A stretch of DNA of 5,962 bases from Anaerolineaceae bacterium (GCA_017995665.1 JAGOIM010000097.1:1-5962); one strand, 5' to 3'; positions 1 through 5,149 are shown, numbered from the stretch's first letter. The notes: generated by a model from the sequence alone, not told the origin. Program-made: numbers and translations.

Positions 1-1
1 G

Positions 2-181
2 CATTTTCAGTGGTCAGAGGAGCTTGCCGACAAAGAAGCTTTTGCCGGGGAACTGGCGGATGTTTCGCTCTATTTGCTCCAGCTTGCCAGCGTTTGCGAA
101 ATTGACCTTGAAGAAGCGATTGTCAAAAAGATTGCCCAAAACTGGGAGCGCAAATGGCCTGAGGAGGAAGTTAGCTCATGA
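2..181 (+). CDS. MazG-like nucleotide pyrophosphohydrolase, C-terminal part (5' end outside window)
   Basis: An open frame runs in from the left edge and ends at TGA 179-181, giving 59 residues of the C-terminal part of an all-alpha NTP pyrophosphohydrolase. The visible segment begins HFQW, followed by GELADVSLYLLQLA, IDLEEAIVKKIAQN and a WERKWP tail. This matches the second half of the MazG / dCTP-pyrophosphatase (XTP3TPA-like) fold, where a FQW segment precedes the E-x-x-D metal-binding helix (here E17 and D20 of the visible part) and the protein ends soon after an N-x-x-x-x-(Y/W)P motif. Such enzymes hydrolyse (d)NTPs to (d)NMP and pyrophosphate with Mg2+ in the cytoplasm, often as nucleotide-pool housekeeping. 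The first metal-binding E-x-x-E helix would lie upstream of the window. The stop codon overlaps the next start as ATGA, which suggests translational coupling with the LOG-family gene. The family call is fairly secure; the true substrate is not readable. Confidence 0.82.
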   Translation, partial: HFQWSEELADKEAFAGELADVSLYLLQLASVCEIDLEEAIVKKIAQNWERKWPEEEVSS

Positions 182-723
182 TTGTTACAGTTTTCGGCTC
201 CGCTAATCCCGTGCCCGGTGACAGGCTCTACCAGGAAGCCCAAATTCTCGGTGAGCAATTAGCTAAGGCTGGGCATGCCGTTATGACCGGAGGCTATTCC
301 GGCACGATGGAAGCCGTTTCACGCGGTGCTGCCGAAGTTGGTGGGCATACGATTGGCGTAACCTGCCGCCAAATCGAAGACTTTCGCCCGCTCAAAGCAA
401 ACGAATGGGTCAATGAAATTCGCGAAACGGACACGCTTGACGAGAGAATCCAAATCCTCACCAGCCAAGCCGATGCGTATATCGCCCTGCCCGGTGGTGT
501 CGGCACTTTGGTGGAACTTGCGATGGTCTACAATAAAATGGTAATCAACTCCATCCCTTCCCAAACGCTGATTCTGATTGGCAAGGGCTGGAAGCAAACG
601 ATAAGAGCATTTTTCGACGGGCAGGCGGATAATTTGAATAAAAACGTTCGTGATATCCCGCGCTTCGCCCCAAACCCCGAAGTAGCACTTGAAATTTTAA
701 GCAAACTCAACTCAGGAGATTAA
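178..723 (+). CDS. LOG family protein (nucleoside 5'-monophosphate phosphoribohydrolase-like)
   Basis: This 181-residue Rossmann-like protein carries the LOG/YgdH-type signature. It has an N-terminal strand with VFGSA (5-9), the glycine-rich TGGYSGTMEA (37-46) and the diagnostic PGGVGTLVE (105-113), whose glycines and final Glu bind phosphate and act in catalysis. The usual M-x-x-R-K element appears as L-D-E-R-I (87-91): the Arg is kept but the Lys is replaced. Family members once called lysine decarboxylases actually cleave the N-glycosidic bond of nucleoside 5'-monophosphates, giving a base and ribose 5-phosphate; some activate cytokinins. The length is typical of the family. The ATG start is supported by the strong purine-rich GAGGAGGAAG at 161-170 and by the ATGA overlap with the MazG-like gene. 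Sitting between a nucleotide pyrophosphohydrolase and proS, it probably acts in nucleotide salvage or clean-up rather than hormone synthesis; that role is inference. Confidence 0.88.
   Translation: MIVTVFGSANPVPGDRLYQEAQILGEQLAKAGHAVMTGGYSGTMEAVSRGAAEVGGHTIGVTCRQIEDFRPLKANEWVNEIRETDTLDERIQILTSQADAYIALPGGVGTLVELAMVYNKMVINSIPSQTLILIGKGWKQTIRAFFDGQADNLNKNVRDIPRFAPNPEVALEILSKLNSGD
714..718 (+). promoter_or_regulatory. Ribosome binding site of proS
   Basis: AGGAG lies seven bases before the ATG at 726, inside the last codons of the LOG-family gene. It supports this start and continued translation of one polycistronic message, since only two bases separate the two genes. Confidence 0.75.
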
Positions 724-725
724 TT

Positions 726-2162
726 ATGGATGAGAAAAAACTTCCCTCACGCTCAGAAAACTTTTCTGAATGGTACAACCAGCTGGTTTTACGCGCCGAA
801 TTAGCCGACTATTCCCCTGTGCGCGGTTGTATGGTTGTTCGCCCATACGGCTGGGCAATTTGGGAAAACATCCAAAACGAGCTCAACAAACGCTTCAAAG
901 CCACCGGACACGTCAACGCCGCCTTCCCGATGCTGATTCCACAGTCTTACATGACCAAGGAGAAAGAGCATGTCGAAGGTTTTTCGCCCGAACTGGCAGT
1001 TGTTACCCATGGTGGCGGTCAGGAATTGGAAGAACCCTTGGTTGTTCGCCCGACTTCAGAAACAATTATCGGCACAATGTATTCAAAATGGGTGCAAAGC
1101 TATCGTGACTTGCCTATTTTGATTAACCAATGGGCAAATGTGGTTCGCTGGGAAATGCGCACCAAGCTTTTCCTGCGCACGCTTGAATTTTATTGGCAAG
1201 AGGGCCACACAGCCCATGCCACCGAGCAAGAAGCCGTTGACGAAACCGAACGCATGCTCGAAGTTTATACCGATTTTGCCCGCAATGAAGCAGCTGTTCC
1301 GGTTTTGCCCGGCCAGAAATCTGAGACAGAAAAATTCGCCGGTGCAAAGGCGACCTACTCCATCGAAGCCATGATGGGCGACACCAAAGCGCTGCAAGCC
1401 GGCACCTCCCACTTCCTCGGGCAAAACTTTGCCGAAGCCTTCGACATCAAATTCCTCGATGAAGACAATCAACTGAAATTTGCCTGGACAACTTCCTGGG
1501 GTGTTTCAACCCGCTTTATCGGCGCAATGATCATGACCCATGGCGATGATCAGGGTCTGATTCTACCCCCCCATTTGGCACCTTATCAGGTCGTAATCGT
1601 CCCCATTTATCGCAAAGACGAAGAAAAAGAAAGCGTCATGGCGATGGTCAAACAGGTTGCCAATGGTTTAACTGAGGCGAATGTCCGCGTCAAAGTTGAC
1701 GAACGTGACGGAATGACCCCCGGCTTCAAGTTTAACGACTGGGAAATGAAGGGTGTGCCGCTGCGCATCGAAATCGGCCCCAAAGATGTCGAAAAAGGCA
1801 GCCTCGCATTGGCACGCCGCGATATTTTGGGCAGAGATGGGAAAAGCTTCATCCCCATGGAAGGCTATGTCTCCTCGGTTAAAGAAATGCTCGAAACCAT
1901 CCAAACATCCCTTTTGGATAAAGCAACTAAATTCCGCGACGAACATATTTTTGAAGTCAGCAGTTATGACGAACTAAAAGACGTTGTTGAAAACAAAGGT
2001 TGGGCGGTTGGCTGGTGGTATGACGACCGTGAAAACGAAGCCAAAATTAAAGAAGATACCCGCGCCACTTTGCGCAATTTTGCCCCCTCAGAAGGCGAAG
2101 GCATTTGCTTCTTCAGCGGCAAGAAAACCACAAAACGCGCCTATTTTGCCAAAGGCTATTAG
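726..2162 (+). CDS. proS: Prolyl-tRNA synthetase, archaeal/eukaryotic type (class IIa, EC 6.1.1.15)
   Basis: This enzyme charges tRNA-Pro with proline in the cytoplasm. The 478-residue length, the lack of the large editing insertion of the standard bacterial form, and the extra C-terminal domain identify the short archaeal/eukaryotic-type ProRS, known in some bacterial lineages. Visible parts are motif 1 around GCMVVRPYGWAIWENI (34-49), the proline-binding RPTSE (108-112), motif 2 with RWEMR (141-145) and FLRTLEFYWQEGHTAHA (149-165), and motif 3 STRFIGAMIMTHGDDQGL (261-278). The anticodon-binding domain starts near YQVVIVPIYRK (287-297). The C-terminal domain ends in FAKGY with the family's terminal Tyr. 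It lies last in an operon, two bases after the LOG-family gene, and is followed by a terminator. Of the four cysteines that bind zinc in many relatives, only C461 seems left, so this domain is probably metal-free; such loss is inferred here from the sequence alone. Confidence 0.97.
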   Translation: MDEKKLPSRSENFSEWYNQLVLRAELADYSPVRGCMVVRPYGWAIWENIQNELNKRFKATGHVNAAFPMLIPQSYMTKEKEHVEGFSPELAVVTHGGGQELEEPLVVRPTSETIIGTMYSKWVQSYRDLPILINQWANVVRWEMRTKLFLRTLEFYWQEGHTAHATEQEAVDETERMLEVYTDFARNEAAVPVLPGQKSETEKFAGAKATYSIEAMMGDTKALQAGTSHFLGQNFAEAFDIKFLDEDNQLKFAWTTSWGVSTRFIGAMIMTHGDDQGLILPPHLAPYQVVIVPIYRKDEEKESVMAMVKQVANGLTEANVRVKVDERDGMTPGFKFNDWEMKGVPLRIEIGPKDVEKGSLALARRDILGRDGKSFIPMEGYVSSVKEMLETIQTSLLDKATKFRDEHIFEVSSYDELKDVVENKGWAVGWWYDDRENEAKIKEDTRATLRNFAPSEGEGICFFSGKKTTKRAYFAKGY

Positions 2163-2182
2163 ACTGTTTTTTTGATTCTTAG

Positions 2183-2233
2183 CCGGATTGCTTCTTTCTC
2201 GTTAATCGCGAATGATGCAATCCGGATTTTTTT
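2183..2233 (+). terminator. Intrinsic terminator after proS
   Basis: A perfect 9-bp stem, CCGGATTGC at 2183-2191 with GCAATCCGG at 2217-2225, encloses a 25-nt loop and is followed by A and a run of seven T (2227-2233). The tract and its place 20 bases after the proS stop fit a Rho-independent terminator, although the loop is longer than usual. The arms share GCCGGATT and AATCCGG with the REP-like repeats downstream of the next gene, which may be coincidence or common origin. Confidence 0.7.
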
Positions 2234-2244
2234 ATTTATCAAAG

Positions 2245-2250
2245 TAAAAT
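2245..2250 (+). promoter_or_regulatory. Candidate -10 box for a leaderless transcript of the HEAT-like gene
   Basis: TAAAAT ends six bases before the ATG at 2257, which would place the transcription start at or next to the start codon. No Shine-Dalgarno sequence precedes this ATG and no clear -35 box is visible. The region is AT-rich by nature, so the match could be chance. Confidence 0.35.
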
Positions 2251-2256
2251 AAAGCC

Positions 2257-3072
2257 ATGGCTGCAATTGATCTGACCCGTCTCGACAAGCAAATCGACGA
2301 GCTTGCGCTCTTCATTGATGACCCACACGCATTCATCGAAGAGCTGCATCGTTTGCTTTCCTTTTATCACCGCTATTCCCACCGCCGTCATCAAAACCGC
2401 CAAATCAGCTTCCTCAAAAATTACGATATGCCCGAAAAAGTGCTTGGTCACATCGAAGCACGCTTAAAACCGCTTTCGCTCAACCAGCCCGACCAGGTTT
2501 TCGAGCTTGTCAAGCAACTTTGGCAAGACCCATTCTATGAAGCCCGTGAGCTTGCCAGCAGTATGCTCGGCAATCTGCCAATTTCCTGCAAAGATCAAAT
2601 TCTGGAAACCATCGAAAAATGGCTGGCAGAGCCACTGGATCCAAGCCTGAGCGAAGCCGTTATCGACAAAGCCGGGCTCCGTCTTCAGGCAGAAAGCCCC
2701 GAAGATTGGGAAAAATTAATCAACCGCTTGCTGGAGGCTCCCAAAACTCAAAGCAAACGCCTCGGTTTGCTCGCTTTGAGCAAGTTGATAGCTGCGAGCA
2801 CGGTTGACCGCTTGCCACTTTACCTGCGTTGGGTGCGAGATTTTTTGATTAGCCCGGACACTTCGGTTGACAAAGCGCTTGAAAGAGTGGTCGAGGCTCT
2901 GGCAGAAAAATCCCCGCAAGAGAGCGCCTATCTCCTGCGCGAAGTTCTGACAGACAGCAACGATGCTGCTGTTGGTCGAAGGATGCGCCATTATTTGCCT
3001 TTTTTCGACGAAGAACCTCAGCAGCGAATTTTGAAAGCAATCAAAAATCAAGTTATCTTTCCGGATAAGTAA
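2257..3072 (+). CDS. Alpha-helical HEAT/ARM-like repeat protein of unknown function
   Basis: I do not recognise this 271-residue protein with certainty. It appears wholly alpha-helical, with no signal peptide or membrane segment, so it is probably cytoplasmic. The pattern of paired amphipathic helices of about 35-45 residues resembles HEAT/ARM solenoids: roughly 79-107 (with LWQDPFYEARELASSMLG), 113-145, 148-182, 185-218 and 221-250. The segment LWQDPFYEARELASSMLGNL is reminiscent of the DNA alkylation repair (AlkD/AlkC-like) HEAT-like family, but I cannot see that family's catalytic Trp/Asp set, so a glycosylase function is not claimed. The N-terminal part has a basic His/Arg-rich patch, YHRYSHRRHQNRQ (37-49), which could contact nucleic acid. 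The ATG at 2257 has no Shine-Dalgarno sequence but a -10-like box directly upstream. The gene follows the proS terminator and is followed by a repeat array, so it is likely monocistronic. The reading frame itself is convincing by length and codon pattern. Confidence 0.75.
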   Translation: MAAIDLTRLDKQIDELALFIDDPHAFIEELHRLLSFYHRYSHRRHQNRQISFLKNYDMPEKVLGHIEARLKPLSLNQPDQVFELVKQLWQDPFYEARELASSMLGNLPISCKDQILETIEKWLAEPLDPSLSEAVIDKAGLRLQAESPEDWEKLINRLLEAPKTQSKRLGLLALSKLIAASTVDRLPLYLRWVRDFLISPDTSVDKALERVVEALAEKSPQESAYLLREVLTDSNDAAVGRRMRHYLPFFDEEPQQRILKAIKNQVIFPDK

Positions 3073-3093
3073 TTCGAAGACTACCTCCCCATG

Positions 3094-3253
3094 GGCGGAT
3101 TCCGTTTTTGAATCCAGCAGAATATAGAACCACCATAAGCCGGATTTCGTTTTTGAATCCGGCAGAATATAGAACCACCGTAGGCCGGATTCTGTTTTTG
3201 AATCCGGCAGAACATAGAACCACCGTAGGCCGGATTCCGTTTTTGAATCCGGC
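3094..3253 (+). repeat. Tandem array of 45-bp REP-like palindromic repeats (3 full copies plus one 25-bp core)
   Basis: Copies start at 3094, 3139, 3184 and 3229 with an exact 45-bp period; the fourth contains only the 25-bp core (3229-3253). Each core is an inverted repeat with 9-bp arms, GCCGGATTC and GAATCCGGC, and a 7-nt loop of the form YGTTTTT. Copies 3 and 4 are perfect, copy 2 has one G-U wobble, and copy 1 has two mismatched pairs. The 20-bp linker, AGAAYATAGAACCACCRTAR, ends in GTAG at 3180-3183 and 3225-3228, directly at the 5' foot of copies 3 and 4; copies 1 and 2 have degenerate feet (CATG, ATAA). A GTAG foot plus a GCCGGAT hairpin is the layout of REP elements recognised by RAYT (Y1) transposases. 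No transposase gene is in the window. The array lies 21 bases after the HEAT-like gene and could affect transcript 3' ends. Confidence 0.9.
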
Positions 3254-3272
3254 ATTTTGTTTGCCAAGCTGT

Positions 3273-3301
3273 GCCGGCTTGAAAAACACAAGCCGGCCTA
3301 C
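3273..3301 (-). repeat. Inverted REP-like hairpin closing the array
   Basis: On the + strand the arms are GCCGGCTTG (3273-3281) and CAAGCCGGC (3289-3297) around a 7-nt loop, with CTAC at 3298-3301. Read on the - strand this is GTAG followed by a 9-bp stem and the loop TGTTTTT, the same geometry as the tandem cores in the opposite orientation. Relative to those cores, stem pairs 6 (A-T to C-G) and 9 (C-G to G-C) differ, both with pairing kept. A 19-bp unrelated gap separates it from the fourth core. The opposed pair resembles the mosaic BIME layout of REP elements. Confidence 0.82.
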
Positions 3302-3320
3302 GCAACAGTTCATTTTCCTT

Positions 3321-3326
3321 TATACT
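3321..3326 (+). promoter_or_regulatory. Candidate -10 box for a leaderless transcript of the C39-like lipoprotein gene
   Basis: TATACT ends six bases before the ATG at 3333, so the transcript would begin at the start codon. The bases between contain no Shine-Dalgarno sequence, and no good -35 box is seen. The spacing equals that before the gene at 2257. Confidence 0.45.
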
Positions 3327-3332
3327 TAATGC

Positions 3333-4142
3333 ATGAAAAACTTCCGAAAATCTCTTCTGTTCTGCCTCCTTGCTACCAGCCTGCTTTTTGCTTGCCAATC
3401 GCAGGCGGCTGATCCAACGCCGGAAGCCGCAACAGCCACGCTAAGCATCATAACGGAAACACCGATGCCAAGTTCAACCCCCGAACCGACTATAGAACCC
3501 AGCAAGACCGCCCAGCCCACTCCACAACCGACGCAAGAAGAGCTTGTTGCCACGGCACAACCGCAAAGTTTGGGTTTTGACTATCCGGAAAGTCATTACA
3601 TCCTCGGCATTTCGGGGCACAAACAAGCCTATCCCCTCAGCTGTGAAGCCAGTGCCGCATCCGATTGGGCAAACTTCTTTGGCTTGTCGGTATATGAATC
3701 GAGCATCCAATTTGCCCTCCCAAGCTCCGACAATCCCGACTATGGTTTTGTCGGTCAGGTTTTGACCGATGTTTGGGGGCAGATCCCACCTTATGCTTAC
3801 GGAGTCCATGCCGGCCCAATTGCTGATGTGCTGACAGAAAAAGGCTTGCCGGCTAAAGCTGTGGTCAATTATTCGCTGGAAGAAGTCAAACAAAAACTTT
3901 CAGAAGACAAGCCGATTATCGTTTGGGTGATTGGCAATATGGAATATAGCGAACCCTCCGAATTTATCGATTCAGAAGGCCGCAGCGTAACCGTTGCACC
4001 CTACGAACACGTGGTCATCTTGACCGGTTACAGCGAAAGCCATATTCGTTATATGAATAACGGTAAATTTTATGACACGCCAAATGAAGTTTTCCTGATG
4101 TCCTGGGGTGTTTTGGGGAATATGGCTGTCATCAGCGACTAA
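3333..4142 (+). CDS. Lipoprotein with C39-like (papain-fold) peptidase domain
   Basis: The 269-residue product starts with a basic n-region and hydrophobic core ending in the lipobox LFAC, with C21 as the predicted lipidated residue, so the protein should be anchored outside the cytoplasmic membrane. Residues about 24-78 form a Thr/Pro/Glu-rich low-complexity linker. Residues about 85-269 resemble the Peptidase_C39_2 group: Q98 as oxyanion residue, C104 in PLSCEASAAS as nucleophile, H226 in EHVVILTGY as general base, and an Asn/Asp near N242-N243 as third residue. The GPIADVLTEKGLPA (161-174) and KPIIVWVIGNM (193-203) segments are typical of the same group, in which a restricting helix and the strand before the His region recur. 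Members of known function are cysteine peptidases or bacteriocin-leader peptidases, but this standalone surface group is largely uncharacterised, so the substrate is unknown. The gene is preceded by a -10-like box without an SD and appears monocistronic. It has no evident link to the mod genes downstream. Confidence 0.82.
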   Translation: MKNFRKSLLFCLLATSLLFACQSQAADPTPEAATATLSIITETPMPSSTPEPTIEPSKTAQPTPQPTQEELVATAQPQSLGFDYPESHYILGISGHKQAYPLSCEASAASDWANFFGLSVYESSIQFALPSSDNPDYGFVGQVLTDVWGQIPPYAYGVHAGPIADVLTEKGLPAKAVVNYSLEEVKQKLSEDKPIIVWVIGNMEYSEPSEFIDSEGRSVTVAPYEHVVILTGYSESHIRYMNNGKFYDTPNEVFLMSWGVLGNMAVISD

Positions 4143-4172
4143 ATCAGCATCCGGAGCTTTGAATCTGTCCTT

Positions 4173-4199
4173 AATTCATTCCATTTTGAATGAATTTTT
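4173..4199 (+). terminator. Weak terminator-like AT-rich hairpin after the lipoprotein gene
   Basis: A perfect 9-bp inverted repeat, AATTCATTC (4173-4181) and GAATGAATT (4188-4196), encloses a 6-nt loop and runs into a short T stretch. It lies 30 bases after the stop codon. The stem has only two G-C pairs, so termination would be weak; it may instead be an operator upstream of the mod promoter, whose -35 box begins at 4198. Confidence 0.4.
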
Positions 4200-4225
4200 C
4201 ACACTTTTCAGAAATACGATACAAT
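4198..4225 (+). promoter_or_regulatory. Predicted promoter of the modABC operon
   Basis: TTCACA (4198-4203, five of six bases of TTGACA) and TACAAT (4220-4225, five of six of TATAAT) are separated by 16 bases. A start near 4232 would give an untranslated leader of about 37 bases that includes the palindrome and the Shine-Dalgarno sequence before modA. Predicted by eye only. Confidence 0.5.
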
Positions 4226-4237
4226 AACTTCCAACTA

Positions 4238-4257
4238 CTCAATAATTGAGCTATTAT
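4238..4257. promoter_or_regulatory. Overlapping palindromes in the modA leader, possible operator
   Basis: CTCAATAATTGAG (4238-4250) is a perfect 6+1+6 palindrome. Overlapping it, ATAAT (4242-4246) and ATTAT (4253-4257) form a second inverted repeat with a 6-bp gap. The second layout faintly recalls AT-rich ModE half-sites spaced by six to seven bases, and molybdate operons are commonly repressed by ModE, but the bases do not match the E. coli consensus well. A regulatory role is inference from position, between the predicted promoter and the Shine-Dalgarno sequence. Confidence 0.3.
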
Positions 4258-4258
4258 C

Positions 4259-4264
4259 GGAGGA
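4259..4264 (+). promoter_or_regulatory. Ribosome binding site that decides the modA start
   Basis: GGAGGA is followed by ATGAATG, offering ATGs at 4265 and 4269. Only the second is four bases away and in frame with the lipoprotein signal peptide; the first touches the SD and is out of frame. Confidence 0.75.
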
Positions 4265-4268
4265 ATGA

Positions 4269-5090
4269 ATGAAAAAAATCTTGCCCATCTTTATCATATT
4301 CGCAGTTTTCTTGTCCGCCTGCACCGCTGCACCGGCCAACGAACCTGCCCAACCAGCTGAGGAGGTCGAATTGATCGTATTTGCTGCTGCATCACTCCAA
4401 GAAACCTTTGAACAAATTGGCAAACTGTTTGAAGAAGCCAATCCCGGTGTCAAAGTGGTTTTCACCTTTGATTCTTCGGGGACTTTGAAAACCCAAATTG
4501 AAAATGGCGCACTGGTTGACGTTTTCGTTTCTGCTGCTCAAAAGCAAATGAACGAACTCCAAGCCGGAACCGAAGCCAACACTGCCGGCCTTGACTTTGT
4601 CGATGCCGACACTCGTATGAACGTTGTCGAAAACAAGGTTGCCCTGGCAGTTGCTGCCGGTAATCCAGCCAATATTCAAACTTTCGCTGATTTAGCCAAT
4701 GCTGATGTCAAAGCGATTGCCCTCGGCAATGCTGATGTTCCCGTCGGTCAATATTCAGAAGAGTTGCTGAAAAACCTCGGCATTTGGGATGAAATTCAAC
4801 CCAAAGTCTCTTACGGTTCCAACGTCAAAGAAGTTACCACCTGGATCAACGAAGGCGTTGCCGATGGTGGCATTATCTACAAAACCGATGCCTTCTCTGC
4901 TAATCTCGAAACCGTCGCCGAAGCAGATGGTACTCTTTTGAAAACACTGGTTATTTACCCGGGTGCTGTCATGAAAAACAGCGCTCACCCCGAACAAGCA
5001 AAAGCTTTCCTCGCCTTCCTGCACACTCCCGAAGCTGAGAAAATTTTGACTACTGTCGGCTTCTCCATTCCCGCTCCACAAGCGAGATAA
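4269..5090 (+). CDS. modA: Molybdate ABC transporter substrate-binding lipoprotein
   Basis: ModA captures molybdate (or tungstate) outside the cell and delivers it to the ModBC importer. The 273-residue protein begins with a lipoprotein signal peptide ending LSAC (C18), then a short Ala/Pro/Glu linker (19-32), so it is tethered to the membrane. The mature part shows the ModA pattern: LIVFAAASLQETFEQI (35-50), with S42 as likely oxyanion ligand; FDSSGTLKTQIENGALVDVFVSA (67-89), with S69/S70; the NADVPVGQYSEELLKNLGIW stretch (154-173) with the P-x-G-x-Y motif; NVKEVTTWINEGVADGGIIYKTDA (185-208), with V186 and Y204 in places of known oxyanion contacts; and the late HPEQAKAFLAFL (240-251). The length matches the family. 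It opens the operon, followed after a 59-bp gap with a strong hairpin by modB. Molybdate versus tungstate cannot be distinguished by eye. Confidence 0.95.
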   Translation: MKKILPIFIIFAVFLSACTAAPANEPAQPAEEVELIVFAAASLQETFEQIGKLFEEANPGVKVVFTFDSSGTLKTQIENGALVDVFVSAAQKQMNELQAGTEANTAGLDFVDADTRMNVVENKVALAVAAGNPANIQTFADLANADVKAIALGNADVPVGQYSEELLKNLGIWDEIQPKVSYGSNVKEVTTWINEGVADGGIIYKTDAFSANLETVAEADGTLLKTLVIYPGAVMKNSAHPEQAKAFLAFLHTPEAEKILTTVGFSIPAPQAR

Positions 5091-5098
5091 TCTCTTAC

Positions 5099-5132
5099 TT
5101 CCGACCCCGTGAAAGCATTCACGGGGTCGGAA
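5099..5132. repeat. Perfect 15-bp hairpin between modA and modB
   Basis: TTCCGACCCCGTGAA (5099-5113) and TTCACGGGGTCGGAA (5118-5132) form a perfect stem with the 4-nt loop AGCA, eight bases after the modA stop. Neither strand has a T-tract next to the stem, so a classical terminator is unlikely. By analogy with intercistronic hairpins in other binding-protein transporter operons, it probably protects the modA part of the message or reduces read-through, giving more ModA than ModB; that is inference. Confidence 0.85.
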
Positions 5133-5149
5133 ACTATAGTAGCCCACGC

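Noticed and set aside
24..206. 60-codon + strand frame at the left edge
   Set aside because: It overlaps the MazG-like frame in another phase and reads as a basic, low-information product; the MazG-like frame matches a known family.
1083..1472. 129-codon - strand frame inside proS, with other antisense frames in proS, modA and the lipoprotein gene
   Set aside because: They lie opposite well-recognised conserved genes, show no family features or ribosome binding sites, and arise from the codon pattern of the true frame.
3094..3253. Possible CRISPR array
   Set aside because: The repeats are contiguous with an identical linker in each period; there are no unique spacers and no cas genes.
3108..3329. 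+ strand 73-codon frame across the repeats
   Set aside because: It is the same artefact of the 45-bp period; no ribosome binding site, and its product is only a translation of the hairpins.
2716..3398. Overlapping - strand open frames through the repeat array, encoding 15-residue repeats such as RIQKRNPAYGGSIFC
   Set aside because: The repeat period of 45 bp is a multiple of three, so several frames stay open by construction. They overlap the HEAT-like gene or the lipoprotein gene, lack ribosome binding sites, and the palindromic DNA structure explains the repeats better.
4252..4257. TATTAT as a second -10 box for modA
   Set aside because: It lies directly before the Shine-Dalgarno sequence, which would leave almost no leader, and no good -35 box is found 16-18 bases upstream.
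5099..5132. Rho-independent terminator between modA and modB
   Set aside because: Neither strand has a T-tract next to the stem, and modB and modC clearly belong to the same transport system, so full termination here would make little sense.
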